Part shown: in pieces, positions 35,743 to 47,953 of the stretch | Layout: each line of letters starts with the position of its first letter | How positions within the stretch are numbered: position 1 is the stretch's first letter | From: Jacaranda mimosifolia | Taxonomy: Eukaryota > Streptophyta > Magnoliopsida > Lamiales > Bignoniaceae | Direction of reading: 5' to 3' | Length of the DNA stretch: 64,000 bases | Assembly (NCBI GenBank): GCA_018894105.1 | Contig: CM032122.1 | Span: 20,309,674-20,373,673, forward strand | Notes under the pieces: model-generated | The model's database searches: none | Seen by the model: only the letters and a program-made list of their open reading frames with translations | Told to the model about the DNA's origin: nothing | Position numbers and translations under genes: made by a program

Positions 35743-37850
35743 AGTGTTCTTTACTTTCCCTTTTCATTTAAGAGCTTTGATTCTTAATAACAAAGGAAAA
35801 AGGAGTTCAGGGAAAACATGTTTATCCCTCTACTTGTTTTCCATGTTGTTTCTTGTGTATCTTCCCTAGTGGATGGATCAATTTCACAAAAATAAGCAGC
35901 AACATTTGCCGAAGAAAGTGATTTACTTTTTTTTGTCAATATCAGTTGCTAAATATATCCAAGGAAAACACCTCCTGCTCTTGATTGGTGCACCAAACCT
36001 AATACATAGAAAAATGAGTTGGTTCAATATTGGCAGCGGAGTGTTAGGGAAAGCATAAGTTGACCTCCATCAAATCTCTTGACATATTGGAGATGCTTCT
36101 AACAAAATTTCCTTATTCCATAATACCTTGGGATTCAATTGCAAGAGCTTGCTTGAGAACATGCAAACGTGGTAGCTCACTTCGTCATAACTCTATACAA
36201 GAAGGTCATAGATTCAAACTCATTTGTAATAATTTGTAAACTAGTCATTTTTTTGCAGGGGTTTAGTTGGCATCTTGGTAGGGTTAGGTGTGACGGTCTC
36301 ATTATCTCGCAATAGTTATGACTCAAATCGAATATCTTACAAGTGGAACAGTAAGAGCTCTTATAATCTCATTGAGAGGTTGCTTAGTTGCTACTTTGAT
36401 CGTCCTTCTTTGTGAATTGCTACTCTTTGCCTCATCTTTTGACCTATTAAAATTCTCAAAAAAAAAAGAAAAAGAAAAGAGCTTGTCTGAGCACAGATGA
36501 GATTACGGTATTCCGTTTAATCTGACATCAGTTGTAATAGAATAAACAACAGTCATTCAACAGTATTACTTCATCAGTTCTGAAAATCAATGTGACAGAT
36601 ACTGTAAATTATGATTTGGTAATAAAATTGAATGAACTCTTGTGTATGAGGCATATTCTTGGTTATCTCCGTCTAAGGATCACCAATCCAGAGGCATGGC
36701 TAACATCTTGTGATCCCACCATTCTGTCATTTCTTGTTTTTCCAGGTATAGTGATTTCTTAATTTGTCTAAGTTGCTTCATATTTGGTTGAAACATATGA
36801 CTTCATATTGTTTTTGAATGTACATGATTGCCTTAAAAATAACCAAAGTTAGTTCACTAATACAGGTCGAACCTGCCAAGTTATTGCATAGTAGATACTT
36901 TTGTTACTCGGAGACCATCTTGGACGTACGGTGAGGATTGCTAGTTCAATTTTCAATTACAAGTTTGTTTTGTGGTATACCAAATTCAGCCTATTGATTC
37001 GAAATTATCAAGAGATTGAACACAAAAGGATGCAACCAAAGTAAGATTTAACATGGTTCGAGTTAATTTGAATAGTCCATGTATTTCACAATACGAAGAG
37101 AGAATAATTTCACTATTTTCAAATTAAGGAATACAAAAATCTCTTTGTTCTCAATCTCAATATGACTACAATGGACTCCCTCTTTGTATTTTTCTCACTC
37201 AAATACAATTTTATTTACAACTCAAAATGTTTCCTTTGTTTAAAATTAGATTCTCACAATAAGGCTTCTTATACAATTTTGGAAATACTTTAGGAAGTTA
37301 TAGAGGAGCATCTCTCAACCCTTTACTTAGGATTAGTCAGTTGCTGCTGACCACGTCCTACAGAGATCATTGAATTGATAGGAATAAGCTCGGCATGCAA
37401 TTAGGGCCGTGGCTCTTCCCTCTACTTTTGTTGTTGTGGTATAAGAAGCCTTTGATTTCTTCGGTTTCTTGACAAAGAGAAATATGTATGAACCTTAAAA
37501 CTAAACTTCGCTTCGCAGCGGGCCACAACGTGAATTTTTAGTGCCGCAGCGCCAACTTTCTGAAACCCGCTTCCGGGTGGGTCTAGTCCTCTGCCTTGGT
37601 GCTTCAGCAACTTCATCACTTGGGTCCGATCCAAAAATTCAAAGACTCACGATCAACATTCTTGTATTGATTCAGGGACTTTTCCAACAAAATTAGAAAA
37701 AATGTAAAAAAGAAAAAAGAACAATGTAATGTAAGAAAAGGGAGAACTTTTAGCAAGAGATGAAAAATTGAAAATTACAACTTCATTAATTACATAGTAT
37801 TTGGGGGTATGAAATGTGCATATGTGAGATAGAATAGTATTGGATGAACA
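35743..37850. other. intergenic DNA between germin-like and RING genes
   Basis: About 2.1 kb. Up to about 35850 is probably the germin-like 3' UTR. The stretch 37010-37110 (acacaaaaggatgcaacca, then aacatggttcga) resembles the interior of old LTRs but has no definable ends. Small ORFs at 35873, 36318 and 37422 show no motif. The last ~100 bases are probably 3' UTR of the minus-strand RING gene. Confidence 0.4.
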
Positions 37851-38282
37851 TCAGAAGCCAGCAACATGAAAAGAAGAAAACCAGATGACCATTTCCTCGG
37901 TAAAGAAGCACTCTAGTCTCCTGGAAGAATCATCCCTCTGATCATCATCTCCATTACTGTTTAAATCAGCTTCTTCCATTATCAAAAACCTGCAGATTGG
38001 ACAGGTATTCTTGACATGGGGCACAGCCAACCACCTTTCTACGCAGACTCTGTGAAACTCATGCAGACAGGGCAGCACCCGCGTGCCCATTTCCCCCTTC
38101 AAGCTTGATAGGCAGACGGCACACTCAGCTGCTGCTGCCGGAGAGTTGCACCACATTCTTGGCCCCTCGTTGGCAACCGTATCGGCCTTACTGCACAGAG
38201 ATGATGATGATGACGATGATGCTTTCTTAGCTGCTGTGGAGAAAGTAGCAAGTATGGATGAGATTACGCTCTTGAACGCCAT
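37851..38282 (-). CDS. small RING-H2 finger protein (putative E3 ubiquitin ligase)
   Basis: Single exon of 143 residues. The start is the ATG at 38280-38282 giving MAFKSVISS; the frame extends nine codons further upstream but only to a TTG. A serine-rich stretch (residues 22-28) precedes the RING-H2 domain at 54-97: C54-x2-C57-x14-C72-x1-H74-x2-H77-x2-C80-x13-C94-x2-C97, read as CAVCLSSL, LPCLHEFHRVCVERWL and CPICR. All eight zinc ligands are present. RING-H2 domains bind E2 enzymes, so a ubiquitin ligase role is the likely function; the substrate is unknown. There is no clear transmembrane segment, so it is more like soluble RHA2-type proteins than ATL proteins. The tail is acidic (DDDQRDD) and ends in a hydrophobic stretch. 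No intron is needed, as is common for this class. Confidence 0.9.
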   Translation of the reverse strand: MAFKSVISSILATFSTAAKKASSSSSSSLCSKADTVANEGPRMWCNSPAAAAECAVCLSSLKGEMGTRVLPCLHEFHRVCVERWLAVPHVKNTCPICRFLIMEEADLNSNGDDDQRDDSSRRLECFFTEEMVIWFSSFHVAGF

Positions 38283-40123
38283 TGGAGAATGAATAAAGAC
38301 TGCTAGCAAGCATTGATTAGTTCATTGTTAAGTATGTAAAGTCATAAGAACGGGAGAATTTGAAGTGGGATTTGTATGTAATTAATATCCTATAGGTCGA
38401 TTTGTAGTGCGGGTAATTTTGCTTGGTTTGGAAGTGAGATGGTGGTTGAGATCAACTTCAACAATTTTGAGTGTTCAACACAAAATTGGTTGCACCTACA
38501 AAAGAGTTTTGTTTGGAGGGGTGGGGGTTATGGATTCTCAAGGATGCTGTTGTTTTTGTATTCCAAGTAGCTTTTTTATGTGTTGCTCTCTGTTCTATTT
38601 AGGTAGTTTCATGCACTTTCCTAAGGCTATTCCAATTACTGGCCTTGGCCCTTGGGTTGGGGAGGTGCTTGGATGATGAGAAATTTTACACCAGTTTTGC
38701 GTTGACTTTATCTATTGGGAAGGCTTGATACTCGTTTTCATTATTAGCTAGTGCAAGAAATTTGAATGACGTAACTTTCTTCAAGAAAAATAAAAAAAAA
38801 TAAAAAAATGTGTCTCTTAATGTTATTAATATTTCTTTTGTTTATCTAAATTAATTAGAATGTTTCTTATTTTGGATTTCTACGTCAGCATTAAAAATTT
38901 TCTATTCATGAAATTTTCTCAAGCTAGCAATGAAATGACTTTAAATTTTATAAAAAATGTGTTGTATACTTTTTTATTCCTATTCATAAAATCTCTTCTT
39001 GAGTTCTAATTAAATATTAATATAAATGAAACATAAATCTATTCCTAATAGATTAACGCACATCCAAATTTAATTATAAGAAATCCAACTTACTGAATCC
39101 ATTATCTCCAATAAAAATAATTAAGATAGTAACATATACTACATTCACATTGTATTGGAAACTAATTACATAAATCACTGTACGTCAAGCTGATATTCTC
39201 TCCTTCAATTTTCTCTAATTTCTTGTTAGTATGATATATACAAGATGCAAAGTTTACAATAAATCAACAATTAATCCAATGCTCTCACTCAGATTGATAT
39301 GTATGTGACTTAGACATTGCATCTTTGATACCGTTGTTTCTTGTTGCACCAGAAAGACATTGCTTGCTAGAAATAGTACAGTAACAACCATTGGATCAGA
39401 TTTCTTTTTCAGACAAGCAATATGGATCGACCCATATTAATATCTATTTGCAGATTATTAAATCTTAAAATAAATTAACAATTCATTGCATAACTAACCC
39501 GTTGTACTGTTTTAAAACTCATTGCACAACAAGACATCAAGGCATTCTTGTATGAGAACATGATTTGGAAAGAAACAGCATTTTAAGTATATATGCATTA
39601 AGGACATTAAACTCCTCTGGATCACAAGTACAAGGCGTGGATCTATTTCTGCCTATACTGACTTTTTAATAATTTTAATATATTTATTTGAATTTTTACA
39701 TAAAGAAAAAATAATAACAGCTATGATAAAATGGTAATAGTGTCACATTGAATGGGTGAATTATAAATAGTAATTATTGTATAAGTTTTAATCATAAATA
39801 ATATGAAATAAAATGAAGGCATTTTAGATGTGTCACTCGAAAATCACACCAAAAGAGTCTGGTATTTTATTAGTAGTATAAAAATCAAAGAAAAGTTAGA
39901 AAAGATAAGCATTAATAAAGTATTTGATAATAACCAAAAAAATTTAAAACCATACTTAGGAAAATGAATTTAAAATTATTTAAGGAAATTTATTTAAGGA
40001 TATAAATTTAGTATGATAAAAGAAAAATTCAAAATCAAATCTATTAAATAAGTTCAATATAAAAAAATCAAATAAGAAAATAAAATAATCCAAGGAAAAT
40101 TCAAACCAAACTCAGAAAATTGA
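38283..40123. other. intergenic DNA, no gene seen
   Basis: The first ~100 bases hold the RING gene's promoter side. A 89-codon ORF at 38407-38676 has no recognised motif. From 38780 onward the sequence is AT-rich and featureless, apart from possible old transposon debris. Confidence 0.4.
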
Positions 40124-41563
40124 TGTAACACCCCGAATCTAGGTCTTTTAATCTAAACTATTATTGTAACAAAATCAAACACAAATCAAATAAAATGGGC
40201 TTAGATTAATTACGAATTAAATTAATTAAGGTTATGCATAGTTATTAGTAGTAAAATGTTGCACTGTAAATAAAATAAGAGCTTAATTATTAAGAATTCT
40301 ACATGTTAGAGGTTGATAAGTGAAAATTAAAAGTTTAAGAACTAAAATAATTCATATAGGGACCTAATTTTACAAAATTAGGGATATTGGGAACCTAGAA
40401 CCTCATTTTGAACTTTTCAAGGGGTTAAATTGAAGCTCATGGGGTCCAAATGAAGGAGTTCTGGAAATTCAGTGGGTCCATTGAGGGTGGTCATAAAAGC
40501 TTGGGACCAATTTGAAAGTCTAAAAAATTTATATATGTATTCGAGGTCAGGAAATTAACTAATTATCATAATCTAGCCCTAACATAGGGATGCAAACAAG
40601 TTGAATTGAGCAGAGCTTTAACCATTTTTTCACGCTTGAACTCAAGCTCGATGAGTTAAAGAAATTGAGGGTCGAGTTTTGCTCGACTCAATTTGTTAGA
40701 CTTGAACTCATCATCAAGCTATAGACTCAAGTTCGATCTTGAGCTCGTGAGCCTAAAAAGTTATTTATTTTATATAAAAAAAATTAAAATTAATATGTTA
40801 TTGTAATTTTTTATATATAAATATATGTTCTTTCAAAAATATAGGTTAGCTAACTTGCGAATAAAAAATATTTGACTTTGCTCGAAACCTATACAAATTT
40901 ATCCAACTTGGCTTGAGCTTAGACTCACAAGATGGCTCAATTCATTTTTGTCCCTACCCTAACCAAACAAAAAAATGGATCAACCAGAAAACTAGCCTGA
41001 AATTCGGAAGTAAAACCTTGAATGCATTCCCCACGACATAAAGGTTGCAATCATATAAAAATCATCCAAAACTAACGATGGGGTTGCCAGAAATTGAGGA
41101 TGACGACGAGCAAATGGGGATGGTGTTTCGCTATATTCGACGGTGGAAATGGGGTAGACTTTGAGGGGTTTTGGACCTTTTGGTCATTATCATCTGACCA
41201 AGCTTTAGATGGTGTCAATTTGAAGAAATCACGGATGGTTGATGGGGAATTGAAGTGGTGAAGTGATGGCAGCGCATTATGGGTTCTGCAACGATTTATA
41301 GACTAATTGACGGCTTCAATGGTAGAATTTGATGGAATTGCTTGAAGGGTTTTGCTCCGGGGAGACGGGCGCACAAACAGGTGGAGAGAGCCACCATCTC
41401 TGGTGGCTGCACATGGTGGCGTGCGGTGGTCCGACGTGTGACACACTGTGGCGATTGTGGCAAATTTATTATGTGATTTTGATGAATTAATGTACTCATT
41501 AAGTTCTAGTTCAGTTGAGTAGTACTTCCACTCAAGTTAAGCACCTCCAGTCGGGGCGTTAGA
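40124..41563 (+). mobile_element. LTR of a Gypsy-type element (5' LTR of a truncated copy)
   Basis: Begins TGTAACACCCCG and ends CGGGGCGTTAGA, the near-palindromic LTR termini also seen in the solo LTR at 60701-63821 (TGTAACGCCCC ... GGGGCGCAACA). Four bases beyond its end lies a primer-binding-site-like sequence, which identifies this as a 5' LTR. No matching 3' LTR or pol region follows, so the internal part is lost by about 41860. A hAT-like element is nested at 40585-40956. ORFs inside are unsupported. Confidence 0.75.
40585..40956. mobile_element. hAT-like element nested in the LTR
   Basis: Left end tagggatgcaaacaagttga, right end (reverse complement) tagggacaaaaatgaattga, both followed by a shared ttgaattgagc/atgaattgagc block. 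Flanks are CCCTAACA (40577-40584) and CCCTAACC (40957-40964), an 8-bp duplication with one mismatch. 372 bp, non-coding; inserted after the LTR. Confidence 0.75.
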
Positions 41564-41567
41564 GGGG

Positions 41568-41579
41568 TGGTATTAGAGC
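41568..41579 (+). other. primer-binding-site-like sequence after the LTR
   Basis: TGGTATTAGAGC differs by one base from TGGTATCAGAGC, the usual plant retrotransposon site complementary to the 3' end of initiator tRNA-Met. It lies 4 bp after the LTR end, as expected. Confidence 0.8.
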
Positions 41580-41865
41580 GTGGGTTGAGGAACATTTGAG
41601 CTACATTAGGATATGATTTTCGTGACATGAAAATTTTGAATTAGTGGAGAGTAAGCCGACTTTGAAATTTTAATAGAACATTAACTTTTGTGTAATGTTC
41701 GGCTTGAAGGACGTGAAAGATTGAGACTGGGGTGACTGACTAGTGCATAATCTATTACTACTAAGGTGTCAAGCATGTGACTCTTTATGTTTGGAAGCAC
41801 AGTACTTTGAGGAATTACAATGTGTACACACGTGCATGCGGCGACTTAACTTGATAAGCCATTAA

Positions 41866-42213
41866 GGGCTCGTTTGGTTTAATTTTTAAATTCTATTTTC
41901 ATATTTTCTATTATTTAAAATTGAAAAACATCACTTTATACATATTTCACCCAATATATTTTCATTTTTATTCTAAAAATACATTTTCCAATAACCTTTA
42001 TATCTTCTTCCAGTGATTTATATATCTTCTCTCTCTATTATTATTATCACCAACTCTTTCCACCTACAATTTATTAAATCCAGCATAGTTATTATTTTTC
42101 CAACAATAGATCCAAATACAAACTCATATTCATCTCATTTTCACTAACTAATTTTTCTAATTTTAAAATGATGGAAATAAAACATGAAAATGAAAATAAA
42201 ACAAAATGGGCCC
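41866..42213. mobile_element. PIF/Harbinger (Tourist-like) MITE
   Basis: Ends GGGCTCGTTTGGTTTAATTTT (left, 20 of its bases cited only in part here: GGGCTCGTTTGG) and reverse complement GGGCCCATTTTG of the right end. Both sides have TAA (41863-41865, 42214-42216), the Harbinger-type target. 348 bp, AT-rich and non-coding. Confidence 0.8.
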
Positions 42214-42377
42214 TAATTGTTTTGGACGAAGTGGAACTTGATAACTAGAAGATTATTGAAGATGATTAATGTTTGATATGTATAAAGTTATGGTTTAAAT
42301 GATATAGTCATAATGGAAAAATTAGTCTGAAAATAATGAAAAATGATTAGCATGACTGTAAGATAACAGTGGATATA

Positions 42378-43590
42378 GGCCACGTTTGATAGGATATATC
42401 AATATTAGTTGAGATTAGATTAACAAGAGTTTGTGTGAGATTGTAATCTGTATTGCTATGTTTGATACCAAAGATTCGGTCCACTACTATCCTATACACT
42501 AATCTCTACTTATCCAACCAAGTTTGTTTGAAACACTCCACAATCTTTACTTTGACAGCTTTGTCCACAGTCACCTCCCACTAACACTTAAAAAAAAAAA
42601 ACACTTCAAATAATGGCACATTGGCAAGAATCCCCTTTTCTGTTATGAATCCCTACCAACAGCGCCCTCTACCCTTTCACTCCGGCTGAATAGATTTCAT
42701 CACTCGGTGACACATCCGTGAAATTTGATCTGCTGCTCCATTCTCTGTCAAGCATAGTGCCCCACTGCGTTTCAATTTTCCAGTTTTTTCAAGCCAATCA
42801 AACGGGTATTTCTCACGCAGGTTACGCATTAGGGCCATTTTCCTATTTATTTTTTATTTAAATATAAATCTATTGTTTTGGATTGTTAGGATTAATTTCT
42901 TGGTTAATGTAGTTGTGGAGCTAATTGGAACCCACTGGCTATATGCATGTATTTTTTTCAGTATTTGGACAGAGGATGCTTTTGGGTTACAAATTAAATG
43001 TTTGACATGTTTGGCCAGCTAAAATTGCTGATTTGAGAGTTATATTGAATATGGTGATATTCTTGTGAAATTATAGATAAATAATTGTATCATTTTCAGC
43101 TTGAATTAGTGTCAGGACTTTTACCCAAATCATGTCTTTGTAGTTAAATCATCCTATTAACTTGATTTATATAAATTTAATTACTTATATGTTCATGTAA
43201 TGCTTTCAGAACAGCTCTAAAAGTTTTGTTCTTGAATGTATCCCCTTAATCATACCAAACGAACCTAAGATTAAGCTTTTCATTACATGCAATTCTTATT
43301 TTTTTTTAAAAAGGACCCTAAAAATTTATGGCATGCTCCTTAAATATTTATTCAACGTTAAAGATGAAAAATAAGTAGTTGTCTACTTTTCTTTGTATTA
43401 GTGCTAGCTTTAATTTCCTTTCAAAGTTAGGTTTTAGTTAATTATTCTGATGGAATTAGAAATTAAAGAAGACTGGTTTAGTGGTCGGTGACATTAGCAA
43501 ACATAGGGCCTATGTTTTTTAACCTTCATTGAACTCCAACTTCGGGCGTATCTAAAACTGTGTAGAAACATGCTTGACATCTTAAAGCGA
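42378..43590 (+). other. left terminal region of the candidate element, non-coding
   Basis: No ORF of note. Contains subterminal TTTGATA motifs, a poly-A run at about 42591-42601, and a 14-nt sequence tgtcaagcatagtg (near 42746) that recurs in the same orientation in the right arm near 51647. Confidence 0.4.
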
Positions 43591-43817
43591 GATGTGTAAG
43601 TACTGCAATCATAATCATACTTATGTGTCATCCCTAGTGATGTGGATTGGTGATCATGGAGATGGAAAACAAAGAAATGTATCATCTATTTATTGTGGAG
43701 AATGTGTCCGTTTGTTTCAATTATACTACAATAGCCTTGCTTTCATTTTGTCAAACCAAACTATCTACACTGTCTTAATTCTGTCAATCTTTCCTTACTT
43801 TTGTATCTGGTGAAATA

Positions 43818-44306
43818 ATGATCCTAAAGTCATCACCACATTACCCTTGCGATAGAGGTCAAATGGTGCTCCATCAATTGCACACAACAAAGAATTCTGG
43901 CAGGTGGTTTTACAAATGTCAAAATGGGAATAACCATGATGGCCACTCCGTCTGGTGGGATGTGTACCATGGGTTTCCTTGGAATTATTCACCAGTACAT
44001 AGTAATTCATACAAAGCATATTCGCAACCATCCAATCCGGGTCCATACATTCAGACTCCCTCAACATTTAAGGGCTCAAGTTCACATGATAGTGGATGCC
44101 ACGATCATGCAGAGCAGAGTGAAAGTTCATGTACAAGCCCCTCGGTTCACAACTCTTGTGATAAATGGCTAGAGTTGTATGCTTATCAAAACTCTAACTT
44201 CAAATCTACTATGGTCTTTAGCGGTTGCCTTGGTTGCGGTTATGTTATCGTAGTTGCCTTTTTTGGGCATTTGTTGGGGTTAGTGATTGGCAAGCTTGTG
44301 ATGTAA
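43818..44306 (+). CDS. GRF-type zinc-finger-like ORF with C-terminal membrane segment
   Basis: 162 codons, open. Residues 10-50 read YPCDRGQMVLHQLH, then NSGRWFYKC and HSVWWDVY, matching the core of the GRF zinc finger (N-x-G-R-x-F-x-x-C ... W-x-D), a nucleic-acid-binding fold. The usual C-x-C-G start is C-D-R-G and the fourth ligand is unclear, so zinc binding may be impaired. The C-terminus (about 131-160, TMVFSGCLGCGYVIVVAFFG onward) is hydrophobic; many plant GRF-finger proteins also end in a membrane helix. The first ATG is at 43818, but an upstream exon ending at a GTAAGT donor near 43598 is possible. It lies inside the candidate Harbinger-like element and may be captured host sequence. 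Expression is unknown. Confidence 0.55.
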   Translation: MILKSSPHYPCDRGQMVLHQLHTTKNSGRWFYKCQNGNNHDGHSVWWDVYHGFPWNYSPVHSNSYKAYSQPSNPGPYIQTPSTFKGSSSHDSGCHDHAEQSESSCTSPSVHNSCDKWLELYAYQNSNFKSTMVFSGCLGCGYVIVVAFFGHLLGLVIGKLVM

Positions 44307-45706
44307 TGGCCGATATGATATGTTAGGTTGCTGTAAATAAAATGTTTGTAAGGGATTCCGGTTTAATCATATATGGACTATTAGTAAAATTTTATTACTT
44401 TAATTCTTGGTATTTGTATTCTTTAATCATTTATAGAACATTTGGATAGGGAGTTGTGATTTTATTTTCAATTTGATGTGGTTATTTCCAATTATGTGAC
44501 CTATTAAGTATGAGATATGTATACGCATAAATGATGGGATCAACTCTTTTTGTAATTAAATTACACAAATTGTTTCCATTTAGGTGTACATAAAATACTT
44601 GGTCAAAGTTTAAGGAATATTTATAAAAATATATGAATAACCCATGTAGCCTAATCGTGACTTCATGTATGTTATGCAATAATTACTAGGTTCATTGACT
44701 AAGCAATGCAACCTCCTAATCTGGTTTAAGAATGAAATAAGGGCTAAAAGTCTTTTCCCAATACACTGTAATTTGTTGTCTTCACCGAATATCCCCTCCC
44801 CATTCACAATGTAAAAAGGCAACCTGAAAAAACCACACTTATTATTGATTTTCTCAGTGTACCTATCACATCACTTACTCATTTATATAAGACTCACTTC
44901 ACTCATTTTAAAATAATATATGGGTATATATTATTATATATATTGTAAGAACCTATTTTCACAAACTTAAATAAATTAAATCTCAAAAAATTATTGCACA
45001 TTTAATTACATATATTTGTGCATTTAATTAAATAGTATTTACGTAAATACTAATTAATTCACAATATAAAATAATGGTTAGATGTTTACATTCTATATAA
45101 TAATTAAATTAATCTTACTTCAAGGACAATTATTCTTTAGGTGATGTTTATTTAATAATATTTTAAATATTAATAAATTAATATTGTATTGCTTCAAGAT
45201 GTAGCTGGTGATAGTTAATTAAAAATAGGTAACGTCTACATAAATTATCATTAAGTCATTTATACTAGTAAATAATTAATTACATTAGTAGCGTTTGTAA
45301 TTGAATAACTACAATAGAATATTACTTGGGCTTGTTAGTAAATTTAAGTACAAATGAGGTCCTTTTTGCTAGAAAAGGCACAATAGGTTGCTATTGAAGA
45401 ATCACCTTTCTAAAAAGAATATGGATCACCCATGACCAATGATACAAATTTTTTAGTTCTTTTACTTGGTTCACCACTTGACTATTCAGCCTTTCAGGCG
45501 AAAAAGCTTATTGAAAGAGCTGAATTGATGCAATTGATTTGAGGGTTCACTGGAAATGTGGCTCTTGTCACATTTTACAAAAATTATATGCTATCAGCTA
45601 GTAGTGTAAGTCTCAATTGTTTGCATTTGGATTACACTCTAGTGTGTTGTTCTATGCATCTCCATTTGTTCTACGATTTCAAAATAATTTGATATGATTC
45701 ATTTGC
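44307..45706. other. AT-rich DNA within the candidate element
   Basis: No recognisable coding region. 44880-45400 is strongly AT-rich. Small minus-strand ORFs at 44482 and 44610 show no motif. Confidence 0.4.
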
Positions 45707-46600
45707 ATGGTTCCAAGAAATTCCCGAAGCCAAGAACAAATTTTCTTTGTCGCACCATGGTATGAGGAAATTGACAAAAAGTTCATCCACCGACTCGCAG
45801 ACTATGCTCGTCTAGATGGAAGATCTCTCAACCAGTCTAATATTTTTCTTATTCGTTCATGCATTCGCTCGGTAAATGCTAAGTTCAAGATTGCATTCAC
45901 TAATAAGGATGCGAGCATGCATTTCAAGAATAAGCTACAAAGACATACCGTATTTGGCTTTTACTTTCTCTACCCCCAGTTAATTACAATGAGGAACAAA
46001 ATATCATGACAGCCGATTCTAACATATGGGACTACATTACTATGACAATACTTGCTTTCTGTTTTTGATATCAACAAAATATTTTTGAGCAAGTGTTAAA
46101 TTGTTGACTAATATTTTCGTTTGCTATTGTAGAAATATCTAATTTCAGAGGCACACATGATGAAAGGAGAGGCACAGTAGTCCGAGTTATGTGAGATATT
46201 TACGCCGCCAAAGCCTTCGAATTTTTTTGGCGAATCGGAGATTATACAAATTTCTGACGATAGTCACACCGACCCAATTGTGCCGGTGAACAACCTTCAA
46301 AACATGCTGCCAAACGGACCCTTTGGACATGTATATTGCCAACCTTTGTCATCCAATTTTTGGAATCAGCTCGACAATATATACGACCATAATGAAACAA
46401 GTCAAGAATCGGTGAAGTTCACAAATCATATGCCAAATCTAAATCCATGGAACAATCCATTCTCCGAGAGATCCAATGGCTTATGGACGGAAGAAGATGA
46501 TAAGGAAATGTTTGGACTTTTGAACTGTTCCTTAATCGGAGGTCCTACTGGCTCCCATGCATCTACCTCCGATACTCTAAAATATCCTGCTAAGAAATAA
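45707..46600 (+). pseudogene. Myb/SANT-like domain pseudogene
   Basis: The first part (45707 on) reads WYEEIDKKFIHRLADYAR, CIRSVNAKFKIAFTNKD and HFKNKLQR, the Myb/SANT-like (trihelix-related) DNA-binding fold common in plant proteins and Harbinger elements. Near 45945 the frame must shift by one to continue as IWLLLSLPPVNYNEEQN and IMTADSNIWDYI, the expected end of the domain. After a probable intron (acceptor near 46132), with one in-frame stop near 46180, comes EIFTPPKPSNFFGESEII, and an open frame from 46199 to 46600 ends TSDTLKYPAKK. The C-terminal part is polar and unrecognised. The frameshift and stop argue for a dead copy; sequencing error cannot be excluded. Confidence 0.6.
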
Positions 46601-47953
46601 TGGTGTTTTCTCCCTTGTGCTTCCCTTCCCTTAGAACTAAGCTTTTGTGTCGCTAATATTTTATGTTGATGTAATTGTCGGTTTGTTCGAATAACCGACC
46701 CTAACATTATGCTCCCTAGCCTAGTGTTGCTCATGATGTTGGTCTATTATTAGTTATGGTTCCCATTCCATTCAGTTGAGTTACAATGTAATATGTATAC
46801 CGTCTGTTCTAGTGGGTACGTTCTCAATGAACTTATATTGCATAACTTTATGTTAATTCTATAAAATATTATAATAATTATAAATAAAAGTAGACGTGTT
46901 CATTAACATGTCCATCAGGTTGTTATCTTATACTTGCTTTCTAATCTCTAGGTGCAGTTATTCAAATTGTGTAAAATTAATTCTTAATGGTGAAAGTTTG
47001 AGGGTCACCCATTTGCATAAACCAACGAGAAAGAAACAGTTAGTATATATATATATCATATTTAGCTTTTTAATTATATCTATGAAAAGAAAATAAAAAT
47101 CAAGATACAAATAAATTATATCTAACATGAGCAACATTTTGGGCTGTACTTGTTAAAATAAGAGCTGATTTTGTGAAATACGTTTGATTTTGTTGGAGAA
47201 TATGGGAACGTTGATGGGGAATGAGAGCTTGAAAATAATTGAATAGGGAGTCCAAGTTTCCTCAAACTTTTCTTATATTAAAATGGAAAGAGAATGAAGA
47301 CAACATATAAAAGCATGTGCCCATATTTTTTTCTCCACTCGGTCTACTAAACCAAATTGAATTTCTTACAAGCCAATGAGGGAAAGAATATGATCAACAT
47401 GTCTGTTTTGTTTAGTCTACCTTATTCGGACCATCATCTGGGCTACCTTTTCATTCAACCCACTTCAAACAACATAGAGACTTGTCTGTTGGAGAATTTG
47501 CCACAGAAATTCTCCAAGCAAATTATCCAAAAGTTAGGAGTGATACATTCGAAGATATCTGGATAACATAAAACCCGTCAAGTTAGTTCCACATTCAATA
47601 AGCCTATATGAAAATATGCTTATCCTTTGTCAAGTGATGCTAAAGTAACCACAAATACGAGCTCCATTTCGGCTAGTGTAAAACCACAAGATTAACGTAA
47701 CATAAAAATTTCCAAAAATCTATAAATCCAGCACGGTAATGCAGACACATAAGTCAAGCCTACTGTACTCAAAATACTACAGGATGCACAGCAGAAAAAC
47801 GTTACATGTTGTTATCAAACCCAAAACATATGCTACCTACAACAGTGCTTAAATTTCATATTACTATAAACATTCACATCCCGAGCATGCAATTCAAATT
47901 GTACCAGATAGTAGAAAGCACACCAACCTTGCTCTTGCCTCTTTAGGCATCCC
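46601..47953. other. non-coding DNA within the candidate element
   Basis: Lies between the converging plus- and minus-strand pseudogenes. Small ORFs at 46896 and 47357 have no motif. No terminal repeats were recognised. Confidence 0.4.

Noticed and set aside
37010..37110. Possible old Copia-like LTR interior
   Set aside because: The resemblance rests on one short familiar phrase; no LTR ends, primer site or coding region.
38083..38292. Plus-strand ORF with an Asp run
   Set aside because: Antisense of the RING gene's serine repeat; no motif of its own.
38283..38309. Nine-codon N-terminal extension of the RING protein
   Set aside because: It would begin with TTG; the ATG at 38280-38282 is the natural start.
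43795..44067. Minus-strand ORF opposite the GRF-like ORF
   Set aside because: Shadow of the plus-strand frame, which carries the recognisable motif.
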